Shown in pieces: positions 7,232-14,947 of a stretch of DNA of 18,879 bases. Source of the DNA: a bacterium (GTDB lineage: Bacteria; Fidelibacterota; UBA2242); NCBI GenBank assembly GCA_018895675.1, contig JAHIOG010000303.1:1-18879 (forward strand). Direction: 5' to 3'. The notes below the pieces were generated by a model that saw nothing but the letters and a program-made list of their open reading frames with translations, was not told where the DNA came from and made no database searches. Within the stretch, counting starts at the first letter, position 1. Every line of letters starts with the position of its first letter. The position numbers were made by a program, and so were the translations under genes.

Positions 7232-7732
7232 AAGCCTGGAGGAATTCTTTCGATTAAAATGTGACAGGCTGATTCTGCGAAATAGCATCACTACTGATAT
7301 TGATAGAATACAAACTTGAAAATGGAATAATGTAGCATTAGATTACCTATAGAATGATCAAATTGGCAGATAATAAAAAAGACTCCTCCTATAAGTTTCA
7401 ATATTTCTCAATGGAGAAAAAATTGACGATATGCGAAGATTAACAACATGTTAGGATTTATAAAATTTATGAGTATTAAAAATTTTATCATCAGATTATT
7501 TGAAGAAGAAATAATTTCTTGTACTGATAAAGATATTGATCCAATAATGGATGTTTCTTTATATAAATTGATAAAAGCTAAAGAGGGATATTTTTTTCAT
7601 AAAAAGATTTTTATTATTCAACATATACATTTGGGATTTCTATTTTGAAAAGAATTGTAAATTTGCTAAAATATTGACATAAAAACTAATAAAGCATTAT
7701 ATTTCATTTATAGGCAATAAAGAGTATATGTA
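7232..7732. other. AT-rich intergenic region before the carbohydrate cluster
   Basis: About 500 bp without a supported gene. A 66-codon open frame at 7448-7648 has no ribosome binding site and a low-complexity Ile/Phe/Lys composition, so it is not called. An interrupted palindrome TAACA-aca-TGTTA lies at 7441-7453. The only convincing signal is the promoter at 7674-7703. Confidence 0.5.
7674..7703 (+). promoter_or_regulatory. Promoter of the carbohydrate cluster
   Basis: A perfect -35 TTGACA (7674-7679) is followed after 18 nt by TATATT (7698-7703). Transcription would start about 20-25 nt before the ATG at 7733. Confidence 0.6.
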
Positions 7733-9934
7733 ATGGATCCGAAAAACCTCCCTAAAAAATATAACCGTTATGGAAGATGGTCGAAAGTATCAAAGGCAAA
7801 AAAGGCCTACATCGCTGGATTTATTCCATCGGTAACCATGATCCGGGGTAATCGCTCTAACAGCTTCTTCAGATTGGATATAAATGAAAATGGAGAAACT
7901 TCACTGTTTGTTGTCAAAGATACTAAAAAACCTCCTTACCATATTGGGAAAGTAATTCCGGGCGATATTAAGTCAAATATAGTTTCCATCGGAGATAATG
8001 ATGAGTGGTCTAATAAGTTGGCGATGCAAAAAAAATTATTATATAAATTAGATAATAGAACGATCGAAATGCTATATACGGTCAGTTCAGTCTCACCTTT
8101 AATAAAATATGATTTTAAAAATACACAATCATTCTCTTTAGGAGATAAGATAAAAATAGATAATCTCGGTTATGAATATCTATTTGTACCGGGAATTGGT
8201 AAAATAAAGCTCTCAGATACCGATTCTATAAATACGGAAAAAATATCGGGTAATTATGTATTACTTTTTCATGGTAGACCTGGAGATTTCCCAATTTTAA
8301 TTTCATTCAATAAAAGACCTGGATTACTTAAATGGGGAATGAGTGAGTCGGCATCAGTTTCTGGTATTGATTATATTCAGTTCTTTTTCCGCTCTTCAGA
8401 GTTTTCATGTTATATTGGACTTTTAAATGGGGCAGCTTTATTGAATACGATATCCTGGATAGAACGGATACCGAGTAAAGAAATCAAAAAAGCCGAGATA
8501 CTGTCTTGGGAAAGTTTATCTTTTCCGATAAATTACTCCGAAGAGTCTATAGTTAATTGGGGAGAAAAAAAAATCATTATAAAGCGAAGATATCAATTTT
8601 TGACTTCACTCAATGAATTTGGAATCGAACCTAATGGACTTGCCGCTTGTCCGCCTTACGTATTTTATCCGCATAGCAGGGGAAATCTTCTAAATCCTGA
8701 AACCATAAATATTTTCTCTCTCTACGGTTTAACTAAATTCGCTCGCGGCGAATCTATTGTTTTTGAACTTCCGCTTGATCCGACCCTTTATACGGATATT
8801 GAATTGCCTTCCAAATCCGATTTAAAATCACCTCTCGTAAAAGAAATACAAAAGCGAATTGATAAGGAAGCAAATAAACTAATGGCTGAATGGAATAATA
8901 TTCCTGCTGATGATAATCCTTATAAATTCTGTGGTGTAGCTCAGCAATTATTAGCCAGCTATCCACTATTGAACAAAACAACCCAGATAAAAGCCCTGGC
9001 TTGGGTGAAAAATACTATTGAATGGTATTTCACTAATGATCATTATAATGGAAATAGATATTATTATTTTGATGAAAATTTCAATTTTTTTACTATCTAC
9101 GGTCACGGCGATCCTCGTGATATTGATTGCCTGTTCGGGATGGTATTTGCGTGTATTGGACAATATGTCCGACACAGCAAGGATTTTAACTTTTTGAAAA
9201 CATACTATTCTAAATATTATCGCATGTTTGATTCTTATTTCAATCAAGTTATTGATCCGATGACTGGCAATACTTTTTGTCAGCCGGATGGGAAATTGAA
9301 CTGGATATCTGATACTCTGGAAGCCTACATCGGTTTAAATTATGTTGTTAAACATGCAAATATTTTAAACAAGGATGACCTAGATGAAGCCTCTAAAATA
9401 AGCGCTATCTATCGATGTGCCGCGATCGGTCAACTTTATGGATGGGAAATAGCCAAATCAATACCTGGTTATAAAGAATATAATCTAGATCCCAATTATA
9501 ATCTTAAAAGTTCTCGTTGCCTGCATACTTGGGAAGGTTTCAAGCCCCTTCCTTATCGCCGAGAAGAACAAAATGCATTTTGGGAAATGGCAGCTTCTTT
9601 ATGGCCAATTAGCCCGGAGCTATGTATTCTTTATCGGGATATTGAATATTCAGATGGTTTAAAGAAACTGCTAGAAGCCTATGAAACCAATTGGCCACAT
9701 TGGTATGAGAGAGAAACCATATGGGAAGGAAATTTAAATAAAGACGATTATGGAGGAGGATTCAAAGCAAATGCATTGATAACAATGCTGGCCTTTTTTA
9801 ATATGAAATCTCAGGAAGAGCTTTGGAGTATGTTTAAATCAGCTAATAGGCTTTTTGAACGAGAAGAAGATTTTAAATGGGATACCTGGAAAGAATTTAC
9901 CTTATCCATGATAATTAACATGACAAAGAAATGA
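7733..9934 (+). CDS. Uncharacterised 733-residue protein, probable cytosolic carbohydrate-active enzyme
   Basis: No family is recognised with confidence. The first ~330 residues are rich in predicted beta strands. Residues ~370-733 look helical, with repeated Trp/Tyr-rich segments such as QIKALAWVKNTIEWYF and ENFNFFTIYGHGDPRDIDCL, in the style of a beta-sandwich plus (alpha/alpha)-toroid glycosidase, phosphorylase or lyase. The Asp-rich motif at 457-465 (GHGDPRDID) is a candidate catalytic site. There is no signal peptide or membrane segment, so it should be cytosolic. It is the first gene behind a good promoter, and the cluster of two GH130 genes and a glycosyltransferase follows in the same direction after a 183-bp AT-rich gap. 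A role on the same glycan is inferred from that neighbourhood only. The ribosome binding site is weak. Confidence 0.7.
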   Translation: MDPKNLPKKYNRYGRWSKVSKAKKAYIAGFIPSVTMIRGNRSNSFFRLDINENGETSLFVVKDTKKPPYHIGKVIPGDIKSNIVSIGDNDEWSNKLAMQKKLLYKLDNRTIEMLYTVSSVSPLIKYDFKNTQSFSLGDKIKIDNLGYEYLFVPGIGKIKLSDTDSINTEKISGNYVLLFHGRPGDFPILISFNKRPGLLKWGMSESASVSGIDYIQFFFRSSEFSCYIGLLNGAALLNTISWIERIPSKEIKKAEILSWESLSFPINYSEESIVNWGEKKIIIKRRYQFLTSLNEFGIEPNGLAACPPYVFYPHSRGNLLNPETINIFSLYGLTKFARGESIVFELPLDPTLYTDIELPSKSDLKSPLVKEIQKRIDKEANKLMAEWNNIPADDNPYKFCGVAQQLLASYPLLNKTTQIKALAWVKNTIEWYFTNDHYNGNRYYYFDENFNFFTIYGHGDPRDIDCLFGMVFACIGQYVRHSKDFNFLKTYYSKYYRMFDSYFNQVIDPMTGNTFCQPDGKLNWISDTLEAYIGLNYVVKHANILNKDDLDEASKISAIYRCAAIGQLYGWEIAKSIPGYKEYNLDPNYNLKSSRCLHTWEGFKPLPYRREEQNAFWEMAASLWPISPELCILYRDIEYSDGLKKLLEAYETNWPHWYERETIWEGNLNKDDYGGGFKANALITMLAFFNMKSQEELWSMFKSANRLFEREEDFKWDTWKEFTLSMIINMTKK

Positions 9935-9985
9935 ATAAAATCTTTTTTTATTTTGTTTTGATTATATATTTTTTTTTATTATGTT

Positions 9986-9997
9986 TAAATCGATTTA
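9986..9997. promoter_or_regulatory. Candidate LacI-family operator 1
   Basis: TAAATCGATTTA is a perfect 12-bp palindrome with a central CG, the form bound by LacI/GalR-family regulators. It lies in the gap upstream of the first GH130 gene. Confidence 0.45.
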
Positions 9998-10065
9998 GTT
10001 ATAATTGATTTTTAATTAACAATGAGTCAAATATTTATAGAGAGAAATGGTGCTTCGAAATTCAC

Positions 10066-10077
10066 TAAAACGATTTA
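10066..10077. promoter_or_regulatory. Candidate LacI-family operator 2
   Basis: TAAAACGATTTA differs from operator 1 at one base, and its centre is exactly 80 bp downstream, 41 bp before the GH130 start. The in-phase spacing would suit a looped repressor. Confidence 0.42.
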
Positions 10078-10117
10078 ATAAAAAATTTAATTATCTGCTA
10101 AATTTTCAGGGATACAA

Positions 10118-11008
10118 ATGATTCAACTCAAAAGAATGACTAAGAGACCAGTTTTAAGCCCTAATGATTTATGGAAAGGTGAAAGAGGCGGTGTTTTTAA
10201 TGCTGCCGCCATAAAAAAAGATGATCTTGTTTATCTTATTTATAGAGCTGTCGACTATCCCGGGAATTCCGATTTTAAATTTACTTCAAGTCTTGGTTGC
10301 GCATTAAGTGAAGATGGGATTTCTTTTAATAAATTAGAAAAGCCAATTTTTCTCGGGAATAATTCTCAGGAAAAAAGAGGTATAGAAGATCCAAGAATAG
10401 TAAAACTTGAAGACACCTATTATATGATGTATACGGGTTTTTCTGGAAAATCTGCTAAAATATGTATGGCAAAATCAAAAAATTTAATTCATTGGGAGAG
10501 AATGGGTATTGTATTGGATGAAGATAATAAAGATGCTTCCTTATTTCCGGAGAAAATAAATAATAAATACTATATGTTTCATAGACGACATCCAAATATC
10601 TGGATAGCCAATTCAGACGACTTAAAAACCTGGGAAAATCATAAAATTATTATGGAGCCTTTACCATCGAGTAAATGGGAATGCCAAAAAGTAGGGATTG
10701 CTGGTCCACCATTTAAAACAAATGCTGGCTGGCTATTAATTTATCATGGGGTAAATAATGAAAAGGTATATTCCCTGGGAATTGCGTTGCTCGATCTGAA
10801 AGATCCACAAAAGCTTATCTGGAGGCAAAGAGAACCGATTCTAACTCCTGAATTAGGGTGGGAAAAAAACGGTGCAGTAAAAAATGTTGTGTTTAGCTGT
10901 GGTGGTATTGAATATGATGACTGCTATTATATTTACTATGGAGGTGCCGATACTGCGATCGGTGTTGCCAGATTAGATAAAGCAGATTTAGACCATTTAA
11001 AGAGTTAG
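10118..11008 (+). CDS. GH130-family beta-mannoside phosphorylase or hydrolase
   Basis: The 296-residue protein covers a complete five-bladed GH130 propeller. Diagnostic motifs run in order: GGVFNAAAI (24-32), GIEDPRIV with the catalytic acid D91, DASLFPEKI then HRRHPNIW (139-162), KVGIAGPPFKT with GWLLIYHGV (191-212), NVVFSCGG, and YYGGADTAIGVA near the C terminus. Known members phosphorolyse or hydrolyse beta-1,4- or beta-1,2-mannosides. The Arg pair at 156-157 and H210 occupy positions linked to phosphate handling in phosphorylases, which leans toward a phosphorylase, but subfamily and linkage cannot be decided here. There is no signal peptide, so it acts in the cytosol. The ATG has no strong ribosome binding site. 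Two CG-centred 12-mers upstream may be operators for the LacI-family protein encoded at the end of the cluster. A glycosyltransferase gene follows after 30 bp. Confidence 0.9.
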   Translation: MIQLKRMTKRPVLSPNDLWKGERGGVFNAAAIKKDDLVYLIYRAVDYPGNSDFKFTSSLGCALSEDGISFNKLEKPIFLGNNSQEKRGIEDPRIVKLEDTYYMMYTGFSGKSAKICMAKSKNLIHWERMGIVLDEDNKDASLFPEKINNKYYMFHRRHPNIWIANSDDLKTWENHKIIMEPLPSSKWECQKVGIAGPPFKTNAGWLLIYHGVNNEKVYSLGIALLDLKDPQKLIWRQREPILTPELGWEKNGAVKNVVFSCGGIEYDDCYYIYYGGADTAIGVARLDKADLDHLKS

Positions 11009-11038
11009 AAAAATAGTTTATTAAACAAGAAATGGAGA

Positions 11039-12193
11039 ATGAATAGCCAGTTCAAAATTGCCATGATGGGTTCTTGGAATACCGACGGAGGAGTATCTCG
11101 ACATACTACACCAATTGTTGAATGGCTCCGCGATCATTGTTATGATGTAAAAGTATTTACACATTATCGAAAGTCTGCTCATGGTTATCCTTTAAATGTC
11201 AAAGATGAAGACTTTGTATATAGATGTTTTACAGCCAGCGGTATGGAAATAGAAGGTCTAAATTCATTTAATGTTGATCCTCTTCTGCAAGCTGTTGAAA
11301 ATGAAGGATATAATATATTCATGGCAGAGGATCTGGGGCTTTTGCCTATAGAGAAACTCCTGGAAATATTTTCTAGAATCAAAGCAAAATCAAAAACTGT
11401 TCTTCTTAATCATGATAATACCCCCAAACCAAAAGAGAGTCCTTTTTGGAAATTTGATTGGGACAAAATTATAAATTTTCTTCCTGAACAAGACCAATTT
11501 ATGCAAAACTACTATCCAACATCGAAGATAGGGCGGATTGAATTTCCCGTATTTCCAATAAGCAAAGGTGATCGCAAACGTGCCGTTGAGAACATGCAGC
11601 TTCCGCTCGATAAAAATATTATTCTTACTTTTGGCGAATATAATATGGTGGATTTTCTACCTGCACTGCTTGAATTAAAGCAGAAAGACCCATCAATCTA
11701 TTTGCTTGCCTTGGTATATGACGAACAAGGAAAGCAGGATCTTGAAAGAAAAATTAAAGAACTGAATATCAGATATGGCTATAATGAAATCAGGGCAGAA
11801 AATTCTTCGTGGCAAAAAAGAAGAGAATATATTTTTGCATCCCAAATGGTGATTCTCGATAAGGGGCAAGGCGTAAAGGGATCAGGCGCAATTCTCTCCT
11901 CTACTGCTTATCAGATAATGTCGTGGGGAACCCCCATTCTAGCCAGGGATAACCTTTTCTTTGCTCCGTTTAGAAAAGGAGAAATTATCAAGTATAAAAA
12001 TAATGAGGAGCTCAAGCACTATATAAGGCGATTACTAGCGGCAGATGATAATTTGAAGGAAAAAACACTAGATATGGCTTATAAGTTTTGTGTAGACCAT
12101 TCGCCGGAGAAAATTTCTAAGCAATTTCTTAATGTTTTTAATGAACTTTTAGAGGCACAACCTGAATATGAAAATAACCAGGGCTGTATCTGA
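11039..12193 (+). CDS. GT-B fold glycosyltransferase (GT4-like) with altered E-x7-E motif
   Basis: 384 residues. The N-terminal half opens with a strand and Gly-rich loop, FKIAMMGSWNTDGGVSRHTT, typical of GT4-type enzymes. The C-terminal Rossmann half has FGEYNMVDFLPALLELKQKD and the donor-site stretch SSTAYQIMSWGTPILAR. In GT4 enzymes that stretch holds E-x7-E; here the two positions are A284 and Q292, so donor handling may differ from the classical family. There is no signal peptide or transmembrane segment. The ATG at 11039 has a GGAG almost adjacent; an internal ATG at 11063 would cut the first strand and is less likely. The gene lies 30 bp after one GH130 gene and overlaps the next by 26 bp, so the three are almost certainly cotranscribed. 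It probably transfers a sugar, perhaps mannose, in the pathway served by the GH130 enzymes. Confidence 0.78.
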   Translation: MNSQFKIAMMGSWNTDGGVSRHTTPIVEWLRDHCYDVKVFTHYRKSAHGYPLNVKDEDFVYRCFTASGMEIEGLNSFNVDPLLQAVENEGYNIFMAEDLGLLPIEKLLEIFSRIKAKSKTVLLNHDNTPKPKESPFWKFDWDKIINFLPEQDQFMQNYYPTSKIGRIEFPVFPISKGDRKRAVENMQLPLDKNIILTFGEYNMVDFLPALLELKQKDPSIYLLALVYDEQGKQDLERKIKELNIRYGYNEIRAENSSWQKRREYIFASQMVILDKGQGVKGSGAILSSTAYQIMSWGTPILARDNLFFAPFRKGEIIKYKNNEELKHYIRRLLAADDNLKEKTLDMAYKFCVDHSPEKISKQFLNVFNELLEAQPEYENNQGCI

Positions 12194-13661
12194 GTACAAC
12201 GAAATTCTTAACTCTCTTCCTGAAAGTAAAAGAGGATCATTAGCTTTCCAGCTAAGAATCCTTAAAGATTTGCATTTAAAATATGAAGCCCAATTTTCAG
12301 GTATCAGCGGTTGGAAAACAAAACTATATTGCGAAACGATTTTAAAAAAGCAAAAATTAAATAATGACCTGAAAGATGCCATAGCAGCTCTTTACAATGT
12401 CCAGACTATCGATAATTTTAAAAATTTTATTCATTCTAATGAAAATCATCCTTTAAAAAAAGTTATTTCGGCTTTTCTTAAAAAGGGATTTATAAATTTT
12501 TCGGAAATAATAACAACTGACGAAATAATCGGATTCCTTAGAGATGTTTTTGAAATATATCAGCTGGGACACGGTCGCAAGGGAGATATAATGTCCAATT
12601 CTGATCACCTAAAATGGGCTATTTGCTCACCTCTTATTGAATCTCTACCTGATGAGAAATTAGAACGGGAAGCTGAAATATTACTTAAACCCAATCCTGA
12701 TAGTGAATGGGAATCAAAGAATGTTTATAATGCGGGTGCCATAAGAATTAACGGAACAACCTATCTTATTTATCGTGGTGAGAATAACAATAAGATATCA
12801 AGATTAGGTTTGCTAATTATAGATGAACAAGGTAATAAAATAAGAATAAAACAGCCCATATTTGATACTCTGGAAGCGGGAGAAGATCATATCAGTCATG
12901 AAGACCCGCGATGGCAGATTCTAGATTATCAGGGCGAGAAAAGAATTTATCTAAGCTATTGTGAATGTACTGACGGGAAAAGCCGGGAAGTTTTATTGTG
13001 GTGCGACTTAGATAAATTTGTAAAACTTGCCAGAAGCTCCCTTAATACCTTTTCAAAAGATGAGTGGATAGAGCTCTGGAAAAAATCCGGTGACAAATAT
13101 TCTTTTCCGGAAATAAGTGATCGCGGATCTGTTTTGTTTCCTGAAAAAATAAATGGTAAATATATAGTAATGTACCGTATCCACAAAATCTCAAATTATT
13201 TGGATGGTCTTTATTATACCTATATGGACGAAATTCAAAATCCTCTATCAAGAAAAAAGGAGCGGCTTGTAATGGCTCCGGAATCTCCTATCAAATGGGG
13301 TGATGCCCGCGACGGTAAAATCGGTACAGGCGCCCCACCTATAAAAACCGAATTTGGGTGGCTTATATTATATCATGCCCACCGTATTGATGAAATCTGC
13401 AATTTGAGAAAATATTCTATTGGTTTTATTTTAACAGATTTAAATAATCCCGAAAAAATCCTGTATCGTTCTGAAAATCCCATTCTTCAACCCATCGAAG
13501 AATATGAACGAGAAGGGTTTGTTTCAAATGTTGTCTTTACTTGTGGGGCAGTTAAGAAAAACAGAGATGAATTAATAGTGTATTATGCCGGAGCGGACAG
13601 GGTACTTTGTGAGGCAAAAGCAAAATTATCTGAACTCATTCCCCAAAATCTAAGGAACTAA
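12168..13661 (+). CDS. GH130-family protein with ~165-residue N-terminal helical extension
   Basis: 497 residues. The C-terminal ~330 residues form a GH130 propeller: NVYNAGAIRINGTTYLIYRG, ISHEDPRWQI with catalytic-position D246, GSVLFPEKINGKYIVMYRIH, GTGAPPIKTEFGWLILYHAH (with H403), NVVFTCGAV and YYAGADRVLCEA. Compared with the neighbouring GH130, the HRR site reads YRIH, so phosphate contacts may differ. Residues 1-~165 are a mostly helical domain (for example SGWKTKLYCETILKKQKLNN) not expected in GH130 and not recognised. The GH130 module appears related to GT108-type mannosyl enzymes too, so a transfer role is possible. The start overlaps the glycosyltransferase gene by 26 bp with GAGG about 12 nt upstream, indicating translational coupling. 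The product should be cytosolic. Confidence 0.86.
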   Translation: MKITRAVSEYNEILNSLPESKRGSLAFQLRILKDLHLKYEAQFSGISGWKTKLYCETILKKQKLNNDLKDAIAALYNVQTIDNFKNFIHSNENHPLKKVISAFLKKGFINFSEIITTDEIIGFLRDVFEIYQLGHGRKGDIMSNSDHLKWAICSPLIESLPDEKLEREAEILLKPNPDSEWESKNVYNAGAIRINGTTYLIYRGENNNKISRLGLLIIDEQGNKIRIKQPIFDTLEAGEDHISHEDPRWQILDYQGEKRIYLSYCECTDGKSREVLLWCDLDKFVKLARSSLNTFSKDEWIELWKKSGDKYSFPEISDRGSVLFPEKINGKYIVMYRIHKISNYLDGLYYTYMDEIQNPLSRKKERLVMAPESPIKWGDARDGKIGTGAPPIKTEFGWLILYHAHRIDEICNLRKYSIGFILTDLNNPEKILYRSENPILQPIEEYEREGFVSNVVFTCGAVKKNRDELIVYYAGADRVLCEAKAKLSELIPQNLRN

Positions 13662-13757
13662 AATTGAGAATATCTACAATGCCTATTTTAATTCAAATAA
13701 GTTCTATAAAAAGGTTTTTCGGAAAGACCAAAGGAATTAATCAATAGGTAAATATTT

Positions 13758-14780
13758 ATGAGTATTACTATAAAAGATGTTGCAAAAAAGGCTGGAGTAT
13801 CACCATCAACGGTTTCTTTTGTAATGAATAAGCGTGAGGGAATAAGTAAAAAGGTTATTAAGAAGGTCGAAAAGGCAATTAGTGAGCTCAATTATTATCC
13901 GCAGCGGTCCGCAAGAAGCCTTGTAACCCAAAAAACATCAAATATTGGTTTTATTTTAGGTGAAAAGCATTTTTCAATAGCCGATCCATTTTATACAAAA
14001 ATATTATTGGGCGCAGAATTCGAGGCAAGAAAACACAATTACTATGTATTACTTACGTCTACCGATAAAAAATTTGATGAGAAAAAGTCTATCCCGCGTT
14101 TTGTGATTGAAAATAATGTAGATGGTATTATTATAGCAGGAAGCACCGATGATGCGTTAATTAATTATATACACCAATTAGGCATTCCTTTGGTTTTAAT
14201 CGATTATTTACCCAGGCAGGGTGAGTTTCATGCGGTTATGATAGATAATTTTCGAGGCGCATACGATGCAGTATCTCATCTTATTAAAATCGGTCATAAA
14301 AACATAGGTTTTATAAGTGGATCATTTGATAATTCAAATATTAAAGAAAGATATTTTGGCTATCAGCAGGCATTAGAAGAATATAACTTGAGTATGGATC
14401 AGAGATTTATCTGCACAGATGAAGAAAATAGTGGTATTGAAAATGGTATAAATGCCGCTAGAAAGTTAATCCAAAACATGCCAATGCCTTCAGCGGTTTT
14501 TGTAGCAAATGATGCTCAGGCAATTGGCTGTCTAAAAGTTTTTAAAGAAGAAAAAATACGCGTACCGGAAGATATAGCGGTCATCGGGTTTGATGATATT
14601 GATTTCGGATGGATGAGCGAACCGAAACTCTCCAGCATGCATGTGTTTAAGGAAGATATGGGTGCTCTGGCTGTAAAGAAGCTGATTAATATTATTGAAA
14701 AACCAGATACAAAAACGGATAAAACTTTAGTGGGGGTCGAATTAATAATTCGGGAATCCTGTGGGGAAAATAAAAAATAA
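13758..14780 (+). CDS. LacI/GalR-family transcriptional regulator
   Basis: 340 residues, full length for the family. Residues 4-24 (TIKDVAKKAGVSPSTVSFVM) are the LacI helix-turn-helix. The hinge helix follows at NYYPQRSARSL with the conserved minor-groove Leu at L55, which in this family inserts at a central CpG. The remaining ~280 residues are a periplasmic-binding-protein-like effector domain, with VDGIIIAGSTDD, HKNIGFISGSFDN, PSAVFVANDAQAIGCL and VIGFDDIDFGWMSEPKLSSM. The effector is presumably a sugar or sugar phosphate. The gene lies 96 bp after the second GH130 gene in the same direction, so the carbohydrate cluster is the likely target, through the CG-centred sites at 9986 and 10066. 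AGG lies about 10 nt before the ATG. Confidence 0.93.
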   Translation: MSITIKDVAKKAGVSPSTVSFVMNKREGISKKVIKKVEKAISELNYYPQRSARSLVTQKTSNIGFILGEKHFSIADPFYTKILLGAEFEARKHNYYVLLTSTDKKFDEKKSIPRFVIENNVDGIIIAGSTDDALINYIHQLGIPLVLIDYLPRQGEFHAVMIDNFRGAYDAVSHLIKIGHKNIGFISGSFDNSNIKERYFGYQQALEEYNLSMDQRFICTDEENSGIENGINAARKLIQNMPMPSAVFVANDAQAIGCLKVFKEEKIRVPEDIAVIGFDDIDFGWMSEPKLSSMHVFKEDMGALAVKKLINIIEKPDTKTDKTLVGVELIIRESCGENKK

Positions 14781-14869
14781 TGTTCCAATTATGCAACTCA
14801 TATAGATATCTAAAAACAGGGCAGAATCATTATCTGTCAACTTTATTTTCTAACATGATTGTTGCGTTT

Positions 14870-14883
14870 AGAAAGGAGGTGAT
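14870..14883 (+). promoter_or_regulatory. 14-nt match to the complement of the 16S rRNA 3' end
   Basis: AGAAAGGAGGTGAT is complementary to the usual bacterial 16S tail over 14 nt, much longer than a normal Shine-Dalgarno site. It lies 65 nt before the start of the T9SS protein, which has its own GGAGGT (14933-14938). It may be a standby ribosome site or the signal of a leader peptide. Confidence 0.5.
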
Positions 14884-14923
14884 GTTGCTTATTAAAGATA
14901 TTGTTCAGGTAAAATTAGTCTAA
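14882..14923 (+). CDS. Possible 13-residue leader peptide
   Basis: ATG at 14882 opens MLLIKDIVQVKLV and stops at 14923. The strong anti-16S match ends only 2 nt before this ATG; the TTG one codon later (14885) would be better spaced. It ends 24 nt before the T9SS protein gene, so translation here could control access to the downstream ribosome site. There is no family evidence. Confidence 0.25.
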   Translation: MLLIKDIVQVKLV

Positions 14924-14947
14924 CATCAAATTGGAGGTTATTAAACC

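Noticed and set aside
7059..7319. Open frame of 86 codons overlapping the REP-like palindromes
   Set aside because: It translates through two hairpin repeats and the start of the dead regulator; the coding look comes from the GC-rich repeats.
7448..7648. Open frame of 66 codons
   Set aside because: No ribosome binding site, low-complexity composition in AT-rich DNA, no recognisable motif.
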